Shown in pieces: positions 1 through 8,566 of a stretch of DNA of 64,000 bases. The first letter of the stretch is position 1. Each line of letters starts with the position of its first letter. The position numbers and the translations under genes are program-made. The DNA comes from Mucilaginibacter terrenus (GTDB taxonomy: Bacteria; Bacteroidota; Bacteroidia; Sphingobacteriales; Sphingobacteriaceae): positions 744,001 to 808,000 of the forward strand of contig NZ_QWDE01000001.1 in NCBI RefSeq assembly GCF_003432065.1, given 5' to 3'. Under the pieces are notes generated by a model. That model made no database searches. It had not been told where the DNA came from and was given only the letters and a program-made list of their open reading frames with translations.

Positions 1-1
1 C

Positions 2-262
2 GAATATATCGACTTTAACTTAAAGCAGATGGAAGCCATGAAGATACAGAACCTGAAAACTGAAGATATAGAGGCAGCTGGTTTAAAAGGTAAAAAGCTA
101 ACTTACTCTTATCAATATGGAGGCCGCGACATTGCGATTAACTCGTACATACTTCCCAAAGACAACACAGCATATGTACTGACCGCTTCTTCGCTTACAT
201 CTCAGGTTGGTAAGTATCAGCCACTTTTTGAATCAGCAGTTCAAAGCTTTAAGCTATTATAA
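2..262 (+). CDS. C-terminal end of a PsbP/DcrB-like protein (partial)
   Basis: The reading frame is already open at base 2 and runs to a TAA at 260-262, so this is the last 86 residues of a gene that begins before the window. The visible part alternates short polar strands (YSYQYGGRDIAINSYILP, then NTAYVLTAS) and ends with a helix (FESAVQSFKLL). This strand-strand-helix ending is typical of PsbP, DcrB and DUF1795 proteins, where the last helix closes an alpha/beta sandwich. The first internal ATG (29) falls inside the domain and is not a likely start. No signal peptide or catalytic residue can be judged from this fragment. It converges on yajQ with a hairpin between them. The family call is fold-level pattern recognition only. 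Confidence 0.6.
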   Translation, partial: EYIDFNLKQMEAMKIQNLKTEDIEAAGLKGKKLTYSYQYGGRDIAINSYILPKDNTAYVLTASSLTSQVGKYQPLFESAVQSFKLL

Positions 263-267
263 TAAAG

Positions 268-303
268 CTGGCAGTGTCTCCGGCAATTAAGGGACACCGC
301 CAG
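268..303. terminator. Hairpin between convergent genes, likely bidirectional terminator
   Basis: CTGGCAGTGTCTC (268-280) pairs with GGGACACCGCCAG (291-303) with one mismatch and one G-U pair. It sits between the stop codons of the partial gene and yajQ, so it can end transcription from both sides. The stem includes GTGTCTC/GGGACAC, which resembles the heptamer of the repeat elements described elsewhere in the window, but no other part of that element is present. Confidence 0.6.
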
Positions 304-312
304 TATTTACTA

Positions 313-804
313 CTAAGCTCTCATATTAATATATTGCAGCGGCTGGCCAAAATCTTCTGTACGGCACAAGCTTATTACAGCCTGTAAATCGTCAATTTTT
401 TTAGCTGTAACACGTACCTGGTCGTTCATGATAGAAGCTTCAACTTTAAGTTTACTGTCCTTTATCTTTTTAACAACTTTCTTTGCAACTTCCTTATCAA
501 TACCTTCTTTAACCTTGATCTCCTTACGTATCATGTTGCCTGACGCATATTCCTCTTTTCCAAAATCCAGCGCTTTCGGGTCAAGTCCTTGTTTCATCAT
601 TCGGCTGATGATAGAGTCCTGAATAGCTTTAAGGCGCATATCATTTTCGGTAACTACGGTAAGCTCATTTGTTTTCTTGTCCAGCTCTATCGAGCTTTTA
701 GAACCGTTAAAGTCGTAACGATTCAATATTTCCTTTTTAGCGGTGTTAATTGCGTTATCAAGCGTTTGTCCGTCTATCTTGCTTACAATGTCAAATGATG
801 GCAT
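313..804 (-). CDS. yajQ: YajQ family nucleotide-binding protein
   Basis: A 163-residue cytosolic protein beginning MPSFDIVSKIDG, the normal YajQ beginning and length. The frame extends upstream to 852, but that would add 16 residues (beginning MVEYKTYIS) not seen in the family, and a -7-type box lies within that extension, so the ATG at 804 is preferred. YajQ proteins have two ferredoxin-like domains. Family members bind nucleotides, and Xanthomonas homologues bind cyclic di-GMP and act with transcription factors. The C-terminal half here (KVEASIMNDQVRVTAKKIDDLQ) carries the family's conserved basic strand-loop. Its target in this organism is unknown. It stands alone between convergent and divergent neighbours. 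Confidence 0.93.
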   Translation of the reverse strand: MPSFDIVSKIDGQTLDNAINTAKKEILNRYDFNGSKSSIELDKKTNELTVVTENDMRLKAIQDSIISRMMKQGLDPKALDFGKEEYASGNMIRKEIKVKEGIDKEVAKKVVKKIKDSKLKVEASIMNDQVRVTAKKIDDLQAVISLCRTEDFGQPLQYINMRA

Positions 805-821
805 AACTGGTGGTTTTTGTG

Positions 822-829
822 CAAAGCTA
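822..829 (-). promoter_or_regulatory. -7 box (TAnnTTTG) for yajQ
   Basis: On the minus strand this reads TAGCTTTG, an exact match to the Bacteroidota -7 consensus, 17 bases upstream of the ATG at 804. No clear -33 TTTG is seen at the usual 19-base spacing. It supports the shorter yajQ start. Confidence 0.45.
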
Positions 830-944
830 ATGTAAGTTTTGTATTCCACCATAAACTATAGTACGGGTAAATGGTTTACCTGCTTTACACACGTTACAAT
901 TTCTTAATATTACCTTAATAAATAAATAAGCAGATTTGTGCTTT

Positions 945-2999
945 ATGGATACTAAAAACCTTCCACTTGTAAATAGGGAAATAAGCTGGCTATACTTCAA
1001 CGACCGGGTGTTGCAGGAAGCTGCCGACCCAACAGTACCGCTTATAGAACGTGTGAAGTTTTTAGCTATTTTCTCTTCTAATCTTGATGAGTTTTACCGC
1101 GTACGTGTAGCCACGCTTAGCCGCCTGGCCAACCTCAATGAAAAAGCAAAAGAAATATTAGGTTACAACCCTAAAAAATTGCTTAGTCAGATTAAAAACA
1201 TAGTAATAAAGCAGGAAAAGAAGTTTAACAACTTATATGAGAATATCATAGTTAAAGAACTTGCCGAAGAAAGAATATTCCTGTTAAATGACAAGCAACT
1301 GAATGTTATCCGCGGTGAGTTTGTGAAGGAGTTTTTTAGGGATAAACTACTCTCAACACTTGTTCCGATTATGCTGGATGATGAGTTACCATTTCCTGAA
1401 CTACGCGACCGCGCCATTTATTTTTTTGTAAAACTTACCCGCGGACGTAAATGCCGCTATGCGCTGATAGAGATACCCGACAATCTTTCACGGTTTTTGG
1501 TTCTACCAGACACCAATAAGCTGAAATTTATCATCCTGCTGGACGACATCATCAGGTATAGCCTCGAAGATATATTTTTCATTTTTGAGCACGACAGCAT
1601 AGAGGCATATTCGATACAGCTTACCCGTGATGCCGAACTTGACCTGGATAAAGAAGTTAGCGAGAAGTTTATTGATTCGCTTGCAAAAAGCCTGCAGAAA
1701 CGACGTAAAGGCAAACCTATGCGGTTACTTTACGATACTGCAATACCGCCTGATATGTTATCTTATCTGGTAAAAAAAATGAGATTGCAGGGCGAAAATC
1801 TTATTCCCGGAAACAGGTACCACAATTTTAAAAATTTTATCAACTTCCCCAACGTAGGTCGTCCGGAGCTAGAATATTCCAAAACACGCCCGTTGCCGGT
1901 GGATGGATTGATGTTTGGCAAAAGCCTTATGAGCATGGTGGCCAAACGCGACTACCTCATCAGCACACCATACCAGTCTTTTGATTACATTATACATTTC
2001 CTTCGTGAAGCGGCTATCGATCCAAAGGTTAAGGAGATCAGCATAACGGTTTACCGGCTGGCAGAGAACTCAAAAATTATTTACGCGCTGATAAATGCTG
2101 CCAAGAACGGAAAAAAGGTAAACTGCCTGGTAGAGCTGCGCGCCCGGTTTGACGAACAGAACAACATTTATTGGAGCAACAGGCTGGAAGAAGAGGGGGT
2201 AAATGTATTGTATGGTATAGACGGGTATAAAGTGCACTCTAAAATATGCTTGGTACAGCGGATGGAAAAAGGCAAACCGGCTTATTACGGTTGTTTGTCT
2301 ACCGGGAACTTTAACGAAAAAACTGCGCGCATCTACGCGGATCATACGCTGCTTACATCAAACAAAAAGATCACGGCAGATATGGTAGCTGTGTTTAGGG
2401 CATTAAACAAGCTCACCCTCCCTAAAGATCTTAAAAGCCTGATTGTATCACCGATTGACTCACGACCTGCAATTTACAGGTTGATAGACACGGAGATTAG
2501 AAACGCAAAAGCAGGTAAAAAGGCATACATGATTTTTAAGATGAATAGCCTTGCCGATGAGCAAATGATAGCTAAGCTTTATCAGGCCAGCAATGCAGGG
2601 GTGAAAATAAAAATGATCGTTCGCGGAATGTGCTGCCTTATTCCCGGAGTAAAAGGATTTAGTGAGAACATTGAAGTAATAAGCATTGTAGATAAATTTC
2701 TGGAACACGCTCGTGTGCACATTTACTGCAACGGAGGAGATGAACTGATTTACCTTACCTCGGCCGACTTCATGACCCGTAACATAGACAACCGTGTAGA
2801 GGTTGGTTTCCCTATTTACGATCCAACGTTAAAGAAAGAGGTGCGCGACATAATAGATATACAACTGCGCGACAATACCAAGGCCAGGGAACTTACCGGA
2901 ACCAGCGCTAATAAATATCACAAAACTAATGCAGAGGCCCTTACAAGGTCGCAAATAGATATATACAATTACCTGAAACTTAAAAACGCAACAACTTGA
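945..2999 (+). CDS. ppk1: Polyphosphate kinase 1
   Basis: A 684-residue PPK1, which makes long-chain polyphosphate reversibly from ATP. The N-terminal domain starts NREISWLYFNDRVLQEA and has the FSSNLDEFYRVRV motif typical of PPK1. The phosphorylated catalytic histidine is in YKVHSKICLV (His431 from this start), and a second conserved histidine is in FLEHARVHIY (His588). The ATG at 945 is preferred over a TTG at 936 because MDTKNLPLVNREISW gives the usual short lead-in. The stop TGA overlaps the TTG start of the ppx gene (TTGA, 2996-2999), so the two are translationally coupled. The pair therefore encodes opposing activities, synthesis and breakdown of polyphosphate. Confidence 0.97.
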   Translation: MDTKNLPLVNREISWLYFNDRVLQEAADPTVPLIERVKFLAIFSSNLDEFYRVRVATLSRLANLNEKAKEILGYNPKKLLSQIKNIVIKQEKKFNNLYENIIVKELAEERIFLLNDKQLNVIRGEFVKEFFRDKLLSTLVPIMLDDELPFPELRDRAIYFFVKLTRGRKCRYALIEIPDNLSRFLVLPDTNKLKFIILLDDIIRYSLEDIFFIFEHDSIEAYSIQLTRDAELDLDKEVSEKFIDSLAKSLQKRRKGKPMRLLYDTAIPPDMLSYLVKKMRLQGENLIPGNRYHNFKNFINFPNVGRPELEYSKTRPLPVDGLMFGKSLMSMVAKRDYLISTPYQSFDYIIHFLREAAIDPKVKEISITVYRLAENSKIIYALINAAKNGKKVNCLVELRARFDEQNNIYWSNRLEEEGVNVLYGIDGYKVHSKICLVQRMEKGKPAYYGCLSTGNFNEKTARIYADHTLLTSNKKITADMVAVFRALNKLTLPKDLKSLIVSPIDSRPAIYRLIDTEIRNAKAGKKAYMIFKMNSLADEQMIAKLYQASNAGVKIKMIVRGMCCLIPGVKGFSENIEVISIVDKFLEHARVHIYCNGGDELIYLTSADFMTRNIDNRVEVGFPIYDPTLKKEVRDIIDIQLRDNTKARELTGTSANKYHKTNAEALTRSQIDIYNYLKLKNATT

Positions 3000-3883
3000 A
3001 ATACGCTGCAATTGACATAGGATCTAACGCGGTTAGGCTGCTGATAGCAAATATTATAGAGAACAACGGTTCGTACTCGTTTAAAAAGAACACCCTGGTA
3101 CGTGTGCCGGTGCGCCTTGGTGATGACGCATTTTTGAATGGCCGCATTTCGGTAAAGAAAGCCGATGACCTGGTAAAGACCATGCAGGCGTTTGCAAACT
3201 TAATGGACGTTTTTAAAGTGGAGCACTACATGGCTTGCGCAACGTCCGCCATGAGAGAAGCAGGTAATGGAAGTGAGGTTGTAGACAGAATAAAGGAGGA
3301 GAGTGGAATAGGGATAGAGATTGTTGAAGGGGAGAAGGAAGCCAGAATTATATCTGCCAGCCATGCAGAAGTAAATATTGATAAGGATAAAACATACCTG
3401 TATATAGATGTAGGCGGTGGCAGTACCGAATTATCGCTGTTCTCCAAAGGGGAGCTGCTTGCTTCTCAATCATTCAATTTAGGAACCATTCGTATACTGG
3501 ACAACCAGGATAAAGAAGAGACCTGGAATGAAATGCGCGAGTTTTTACGAGAACACACACGTCATCACAGGAACATTTTTGGCATAGGTACAGGTGGCAA
3601 CATCAACAAGCTTTACAAGTTATCCGGCGAGAAAGATGATGCGCCGCTTACTTATCTTAAACTGAAGTCGCTATACAATTATCTTGATTCATTTTCGATG
3701 AAGGACCGCATCAACGTATTAGGGCTTAACCAGGACCGTGCGGATGTTATAATACCGGCTTGCGAGATTTACCTAACTGTACTTAAATGCGCTAATATAA
3801 AGAATATGTATGTGCCAACAGTGGGTATGGTAGATGGAATTATACAGACTTTGATTGAAAAAAATTTAAGTACAAAAGCTTAA
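2996..3883 (+). CDS. ppx: Ppx/GppA family exopolyphosphatase
   Basis: A 295-residue ASKHA-fold phosphatase that removes terminal phosphates from polyphosphate or converts pppGpp to ppGpp. The phosphate-1 motif is AIDIGSNAVRLLIA near the N-terminus and the phosphate-2 motif is YIDVGGGSTELSLF near residue 130. It is the short form without the C-terminal HD-like domain of E. coli Ppx. The start must be the TTG at 2996, because the protein begins KYAAIDIGSNA directly after it and no ATG or GTG is available nearby. The TTG overlaps the ppk stop by four bases. Its position after ppk favours exopolyphosphatase over GppA, but the two activities cannot be told apart by sequence alone. Confidence 0.92.
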   Translation: MKYAAIDIGSNAVRLLIANIIENNGSYSFKKNTLVRVPVRLGDDAFLNGRISVKKADDLVKTMQAFANLMDVFKVEHYMACATSAMREAGNGSEVVDRIKEESGIGIEIVEGEKEARIISASHAEVNIDKDKTYLYIDVGGGSTELSLFSKGELLASQSFNLGTIRILDNQDKEETWNEMREFLREHTRHHRNIFGIGTGGNINKLYKLSGEKDDAPLTYLKLKSLYNYLDSFSMKDRINVLGLNQDRADVIIPACEIYLTVLKCANIKNMYVPTVGMVDGIIQTLIEKNLSTKA

Positions 3884-3924
3884 AAATTTTTTAACAAATA
3901 GTTTATAAATACAAAAACTGTTTT

Positions 3925-4004
3925 TATATTTGTTGTGCCCGCTCAAAGGGCATGTTTTTCATAGGTAGATGTAGGGTCGAGTACGAGTTATTCGACCCTT
4001 TTTT
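3925..4004 (+). ncRNA. Candidate short transcript with promoter box and terminator (or ppx terminator region)
   Basis: A TATATTTG -7 box at 3925-3932 is followed about 40 bases later by a strong hairpin with a T-run at 3974-4004. A TTTA stands in the -33 position, so the promoter is imperfect. If used, it would yield an RNA of roughly 65 nt beginning near 3939, with a small GCCC/GGGC hairpin at its 5' side. The simpler reading is that the hairpin just ends ppk-ppx transcription. No known RNA family was recognised. Confidence 0.25.
3974..4004 (+). terminator. Intrinsic terminator after ppx
   Basis: GGGTCGA (3974-3980) pairs with TCGACCC (3992-3998) and is followed by six T residues. It lies 90 bases after the ppx stop and 37 bases before ubiX. 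Confidence 0.8.
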
Positions 4005-4040
4005 GTGCACTAACTTTTCTTCCGTACGTTTGTTGCCAAG

Positions 4041-4607
4041 ATGATGAGAAAAATTGTAGTTGCAGTTACCGGTGCCAGTGGATCTATTTATGCTAAATTG
4101 TTGTTAGACAAGCTGCAGCAGCTACACCAACAGGTGGCAGAAGTGGGTGTAGTAATGTCTGATAATGCAAAGCAGGTGTGGGAGTTTGAATTAGATAATA
4201 CCGCTTACAGCAATTACCCCTTTAAATTCTATGCCAAGAGCGACTTTATGGCTCCGTTTGCCTCCGGCTCGGCAAGATTTGACACTATGGTCGTAGTTCC
4301 ATGCTCTATGGGAACACTGGGCCGCATCGCCTCAGGCGTGTCGGACGACCTGATAACCAGGGCAGCCGACGTAATTCTGAAAGAACGCAGGCGTTTGATA
4401 CTGGTTGCACGAGATACCCCTCTCAATCTCATCCATATACGAAACATGCAAACGGTGACAGAAGCCGGCGGTATAATTTGCCCGGCTGTACCATCATACT
4501 ACAGCAAACCCAAGACCATAGAAGATGTCGCGCTCACCGTTGTAAATCGTGTAATCGATCTTATTGGTCTGGAAAATGACAGTTACCGCTGGAGCGAAGA
4601 TAACTAA
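4041..4607 (+). CDS. ubiX: Flavin prenyltransferase UbiX
   Basis: A 188-residue flavoprotein of the UbiX/Pad1 family. It joins a dimethylallyl group to FMN to make prenylated FMN, the cofactor of UbiD-type decarboxylases. The N-terminal VTGASGSIYAK loop binds the flavin phosphate. The PCSMGTLGRIASGVSDDLITRAADV segment and ARDTPLNLIHIRNM form the conserved prenyl-phosphate site. Length and motifs are normal. Two adjacent ATGs (4041 and 4044) are possible starts. No ubiD gene is in the window, so the enzyme using the cofactor is elsewhere. The gene stands alone between a terminator and mtaB. Confidence 0.95.
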   Translation: MMRKIVVAVTGASGSIYAKLLLDKLQQLHQQVAEVGVVMSDNAKQVWEFELDNTAYSNYPFKFYAKSDFMAPFASGSARFDTMVVVPCSMGTLGRIASGVSDDLITRAADVILKERRRLILVARDTPLNLIHIRNMQTVTEAGGIICPAVPSYYSKPKTIEDVALTVVNRVIDLIGLENDSYRWSEDN

Positions 4608-4709
4608 GCACAGATGCTCGACGGGTAGTAAGCTGTTTGATCTTGAAGAACCGATTGTTGAAGCAAAGTCGCTTTTGGCTTTGGTCTTTAAGCTTTCAGC
4701 ACAAATACT

Positions 4710-4717
4710 TATCTTTG
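4710..4717 (+). promoter_or_regulatory. -7 box (TAnnTTTG) for mtaB
   Basis: TATCTTTG lies 10 bases before the mtaB ATG at 4728. A TTTA at 4687-4690 stands at the right distance (19 bases) for a weak -33 element. The implied leader is very short. Confidence 0.5.
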
Positions 4718-4727
4718 CGGCCTGAAA

Positions 4728-6047
4728 ATGAACAAGAAGGTTGCTTTTTATACACTTGGCTGCAAGCTAAATTACTCTGAGACATCGTCTATCGGGCGCA
4801 TGTTTAACGAGGCTGGCTTTCAAACAGTTGATTTTACTAATACCCCGGATGTTTATGTTATAAACACCTGTTCTGTAACCGAAAATGCTGACAAGAAATG
4901 CAGGAAGATTGTTAAAGAAGCGCTTAAAATATCCCCTAATGCACATGTGACCATTGTGGGTTGCTATGCCCAATTGAAACCTGCCGAAATATCAAATATA
5001 CCCGGTGTAGATATGGTATTGGGTGCTGCAGAAAAGTTCAGGATAGTAGAGTTTCTTACCGACTTAACTAAGAATCCTAAAACAGTTGTTTACAATCAGC
5101 CGGTAACACAAGCCAATGAATTTATTCCATCCTTTTCTATTGGCGACCGTACACGTACCTTCTTAAAAGTGCAGGATGGCTGCGACTATAGCTGTTCTTT
5201 TTGCACTATACCTTTAGCACGTGGCGCAAGCCGCAGCGATACCATTGAGCATGCTGTAGCGCAAGCTTATGAAATTGCAGCTTCTGGGGTGAAGGAGATT
5301 GTTTTGACCGGAGTTAACCTGGGAGATTTTGGTATCCGCAATGGCAACCGTGAAGACCGTTTTTTTGATCTCGTAAAAGCCCTTGACGAGGTTGAAGGCA
5401 TAGACCGCATTCGTATATCATCAATAGAACCAAACCTGCTTAGCGACGAGATAATAGAGTTTGTATCAACGTCAAAAAAGTTTGTGCCTCACTTTCATAT
5501 TCCGCTTCAATCCGGGTCAGACAAGATCTTGGGCCTTATGCGCAGGCGTTACAAAAGAGAGCTGTACGCAAGCCGTGTAGCGAAGATAAAAAAAGTAATG
5601 CCGGATTGCTGTATTGGTGTGGATGTTATTGTGGGTTTCCCCGGCGAAACAAGAGAGGACTTTGTAGATACTTACAACTTCCTTAACAACTTAGATGTAT
5701 CCTATCTGCACGTTTTTACTTACTCTGAAAGAGACAATACACTTGCTGCCGGGATGACTGGTACAGTGCCGGGATCAACCCGTGCCGACAGAAGCAAAAT
5801 GCTGCACATCCTGAGCGATAAGAAACGCCGCGCGTTCTATGAAGGCCAGCTCAATAAAAGCGATGAAGTGCTTTTTGAAGGCGACATAAAGGACGGCTTT
5901 ATGCATGGCTTTACACGCAACTATGTAAAGGTAAAAGCCAAGTACGATCCTGTACTGGTTAACGAACTTAAGACAGTTCACTTAACGCAAATATCACCCG
6001 ACGGTGATGTTGAAATAACCGAAAGCGCGGAAATATTAGCGCATTAA
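4728..6047 (+). CDS. mtaB: tRNA (N6-threonylcarbamoyladenosine37-C2)-methylthiotransferase
   Basis: A 439-residue radical-SAM methylthiotransferase that converts t6A37 to ms2t6A37 in tRNAs decoding ANN codons. The N-terminal UPF0004 domain has three cluster cysteines in TLGCKLNYSE (C12), NTCSVTENAD (C48) and GCYAQ (C79). The radical-SAM motif is CDYSCSFC (C152, C156, C159). The C-terminal region after about residue 370 fits a TRAM RNA-binding domain. The CKLNYSE beginning fits MtaB better than MiaB (CQMN) or RimO. It is followed 29 bases later by lgt on the same strand and may be cotranscribed. Confidence 0.95.
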   Translation: MNKKVAFYTLGCKLNYSETSSIGRMFNEAGFQTVDFTNTPDVYVINTCSVTENADKKCRKIVKEALKISPNAHVTIVGCYAQLKPAEISNIPGVDMVLGAAEKFRIVEFLTDLTKNPKTVVYNQPVTQANEFIPSFSIGDRTRTFLKVQDGCDYSCSFCTIPLARGASRSDTIEHAVAQAYEIAASGVKEIVLTGVNLGDFGIRNGNREDRFFDLVKALDEVEGIDRIRISSIEPNLLSDEIIEFVSTSKKFVPHFHIPLQSGSDKILGLMRRRYKRELYASRVAKIKKVMPDCCIGVDVIVGFPGETREDFVDTYNFLNNLDVSYLHVFTYSERDNTLAAGMTGTVPGSTRADRSKMLHILSDKKRRAFYEGQLNKSDEVLFEGDIKDGFMHGFTRNYVKVKAKYDPVLVNELKTVHLTQISPDGDVEITESAEILAH

Positions 6048-6076
6048 AACTATATTCGCCGTTATAATTACCTGCT

Positions 6077-7237
6077 ATGTTTCCAACGCTCACCTCGCTT
6101 ATAGAATATCTAACCGGCCTGCACTTACCGCTTCCTATACAAACATTTGGGTTTTTTGTAGCTATTGCCTTTATGGGTGCTTATTGGGCCTTTACACAGG
6201 AGTTTAAACGCAAAGAAGAAGCAGGATACATTCGCACATTTAAAAAGACCATTACTGTAGGCGCTCCCGTATCTGCCGCAGAACTGATAGGCAATGGTTT
6301 GTTCGGCTTTATATTTGGTTATAAAGTTGTAGATGCCGCCTTACACTACAACGAAATGATCAACGATTCGCAGGCGTTTCTGTTGTCTCTTCGCGGTAAC
6401 TGGATAGGGGGCATTTTACTTGGTGCGGGTATGGCGTATTGGGCTTATTACGAAAACAAGAAACAAGTATTGCCTAAGCCGGAACAGCAGGAGGTTACCG
6501 TTCATCCATATGAACTGATGGGCAACATTTTGCTATGGGCAGCTATCTGGGGGTTTGCGGGTGCGAAATTGTTTAACGCGCTCGAGAACTGGGGCGAGTT
6601 TATGCGCGACCCTGTCGGCATGCTTATCGGTTTTAGTGGTTTAACTTTCTACGGCGGACTGATCTGCGGCGGTGCTGCAGTATTATATATAGCTAATAAG
6701 CATGGTGTAAGGCCTTTGGATATGCTTGATATTGGCGCTGCAGGTATGATGCTTGCTTACGGCCTTGGCCGTATTGGCTGCCAAATGGCCGGCGACGGAG
6801 ATTGGGGCATACCTAACCTTAAACCAAAACCAAGCTGGTTTAGCTGGGCGCCCGACTGGATGTGGTCATTCAGCTATCCGCATAACGTAAACGAGTCTGA
6901 CCCTGGGAATCATATTCCTGGTTGTGTAGGGAAGTTTTGTAATCAGCTAACGTTGCCTGTATATCCAACGCCATTTTATGAATGTGTGGTTTGCTTGTTA
7001 TTATTCCTGTTTATCTGGTCTATCCGCAAAAAGGTTAAAGCATCAGGCGCGCTGTTTGGTATATACATGATATTGGCCGGTATAGAGCGCTTTATGGTAG
7101 AACTGATACGTGTAAATACCCGTTACAATGTTGGTGGCCTGTCGTTCACCCAAGCAGAACTTATATCTGTAATTATGGTATTAGGCGGTACTGCCTTAAT
7201 TTACTTTGGCAACCAGCGGTACAAAACCATAAGGTAG
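6077..7237 (+). CDS. lgt: Prolipoprotein diacylglyceryl transferase
   Basis: A 386-residue polytopic inner-membrane enzyme that transfers diacylglycerol from phosphatidylglycerol to the lobe-box cysteine of prolipoproteins. The [14 protein letters not shown] motif (Arg232) and the late [12 protein letters not shown] segment match the Lgt catalytic core. The protein is about 90 residues longer than E. coli Lgt. The extra length lies in an N-terminal insertion and in a soluble loop around 245-290 ([20 protein letters not shown]). The position of the essential E. coli HGGL histidine is FYGGL here (Tyr192). It is 3 bases from the GtrA gene, so lgt, gtrA and the phosphatase gene form an operon. 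Confidence 0.93.
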   Translation: MFPTLTSLIEYLTGLHLPLPIQTFGFFVAIAFMGAYWAFTQEFKRKEEAGYIRTFKKTITVGAPVSAAELIGNGLFGFIFGYKVVDAALHYNEMINDSQAFLLSLRGNWIGGILLGAGMAYWAYYENKKQVLPKPEQQEVTVHPYELMGNILLWAAIWGFAGAKLFNALENWGEFMRDPVGMLIGFSGLTFYGGLICGGAAVLYIANKHGVRPLDMLDIGAAGMMLAYGLGRIGCQMAGDGDWGIPNLKPKPSWFSWAPDWMWSFSYPHNVNESDPGNHIPGCVGKFCNQLTLPVYPTPFYECVVCLLLFLFIWSIRKKVKASGALFGIYMILAGIERFMVELIRVNTRYNVGGLSFTQAELISVIMVLGGTALIYFGNQRYKTIR

Positions 7238-7240
7238 CTA

Positions 7241-7732
7241 ATGCCTAAAAATTTGTGGCATAAAGTTAAGAATAACGAAGTAATGCGCTTCCTGCTATCT
7301 GCCGGTGCGGGTTTCTTAGTTGATGCATCAACGTTCTATTTGTTATATCACCACGTATTTACACAGAAAACATACAAGTTCACCGCTTTTACCATGCGGA
7401 ATGCAACCTTGTCGCTGGCTATTTCTTACTGCTTAGGCGTAGCTATCAACTTTACGCTTACCAAGTACATGGTGTTTACCGGTTCAAAATCATCATCCAG
7501 TAAGCAGTTTAGTCGCTTTTTTGCGGTGGCGGTGATCGGGTTTATAGCCAACTTGGCTATTCTAAAAATATTAATACAGGTATTAGATGTTTACCCACCA
7601 GTAGCACGTATTGGCGCTGCTTTAAGCTTGTTTGTGGCAAGCTTTTTTATACACAAAGTATTTTCATTTAGTTTATCTATAAAACACAAACGCAGTCATG
7701 ATACTCAATCAAATCATCGGGCAAGTAACTGA
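7241..7732 (+). CDS. GtrA family membrane protein
   Basis: A 163-residue protein with four predicted membrane helices. The first is FLLSAGAGFLVDASTFYLLY, then LAISYCLGVAINFTLTKYMVF, FFAVAVIGFIANLAILKIL and IGAALSLFVASFFIHKVF. This arrangement and the FTLTKYMVF segment match the GtrA family, whose members are thought to help flip or pass polyprenyl-linked sugars across the inner membrane. It starts 3 bases after lgt and its last 35 bases overlap the next gene in a different frame, so it is part of the same operon. Its substrate cannot be told. Confidence 0.85.
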   Translation: MPKNLWHKVKNNEVMRFLLSAGAGFLVDASTFYLLYHHVFTQKTYKFTAFTMRNATLSLAISYCLGVAINFTLTKYMVFTGSKSSSSKQFSRFFAVAVIGFIANLAILKILIQVLDVYPPVARIGAALSLFVASFFIHKVFSFSLSIKHKRSHDTQSNHRASN

Positions 7733-8492
7733 AATAGCTAAAGAAGCAGGCGCTTTTATCCGACAGGAGCGGCTTAGCTTTGATGCCGACAAAATAGAGT
7801 ACAAAGGTTTGAATGACCTGGTCTCTTACGTAGATAAAGGTGCTGAGCAAAAGATAGTGGCTGGACTGGAAAAAGTTTTACCTGAAGCCGGCTTTATAAC
7901 CGAGGAAAAAACTACCACGAAAGTTGGCGAAACGTACAACTGGGTTATCGACCCGTTAGATGGTACAACCAACTTTATCCATGGCTTACCGGTGTACTCG
8001 GTAAGTATTGGTTTACAAAAGAACGACGAACTGATGCTTGGGGTGGTATATGAAATAAATCAGGATGAATGCTTTTACGCCCACACCGATTCGCCTGCAT
8101 ACCTGAACGGAAAAGAGATAAGAGTAAGTAATAAGACAAAGGTTGCAGACAGTCTGATCGCTACTGGTTTTCCTTATTATGATTTCAGCAAACAACAAGT
8201 TTATATAGATCTTTTTGCCGACCTGATGCGCAACTGCCATGGTTTACGTCGTCTAGGTTCTGCGGCGGTAGATCTTGCTTATACGGCCTGCGGTAGGTTC
8301 GAGGGTTATTACGAATACAATTTGAATCCCTGGGATATAGCAGGAGGTATTGTAATTTTAAAACAAGCTGGTGGCGACGTAGTAAACTTTAAAGGTGGGG
8401 GCGAGGTGGTAAACACTCGTGAACTGTTGGCTACCAATGGCAAGATAACTGCTGAAATGCTGGATTACATCAATAAGTACTTTAAAGATTGA
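7698..8492 (+). CDS. Inositol monophosphatase family protein
   Basis: A 264-residue Mg2+-dependent phosphatase. The two metal-binding motifs are clear: VIDPLDGTTNFIHGLPVYSVSIG near residues 80-100 and NPWDIAGGIVILKQAGG near 210. The ITEEK segment supplies the third acidic ligand. Family members hydrolyse inositol phosphates, PAP or sugar phosphates, and the sequence does not settle which. SuhB-like inositol-1-phosphatase is the closest general description. The start at 7698 lies inside the GtrA gene (35-base overlap). A 16-bp hairpin follows the gene. Confidence 0.9.
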   Translation: MILNQIIGQVTEIAKEAGAFIRQERLSFDADKIEYKGLNDLVSYVDKGAEQKIVAGLEKVLPEAGFITEEKTTTKVGETYNWVIDPLDGTTNFIHGLPVYSVSIGLQKNDELMLGVVYEINQDECFYAHTDSPAYLNGKEIRVSNKTKVADSLIATGFPYYDFSKQQVYIDLFADLMRNCHGLRRLGSAAVDLAYTACGRFEGYYEYNLNPWDIAGGIVILKQAGGDVVNFKGGGEVVNTRELLATNGKITAEMLDYINKYFKD

Positions 8493-8513
8493 TCAACGAA
8501 AATGTGTCTTAAT

Positions 8514-8547
8514 AAGAAAGCCGGTTGATCAATCAACCGGCTTTCTT
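8514..8547. terminator. Strong bidirectional terminator
   Basis: AAGAAAGCCGGTTGAT (8514-8529) is perfectly complementary to ATCAACCGGCTTTCTT (8532-8547). The A- and T-rich ends give U-runs in both directions. It separates the convergent phosphatase and nfu genes. Confidence 0.9.
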
Positions 8548-8566
8548 ATTTTATCTTAAGGATCAG

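Noticed and set aside
3964..4004. A tRNA gene in the ppx-ubiX gap
   Set aside because: The GGTCGA and TCGACC arms form a terminator hairpin; there is no T-loop, anticodon arm or acceptor stem.
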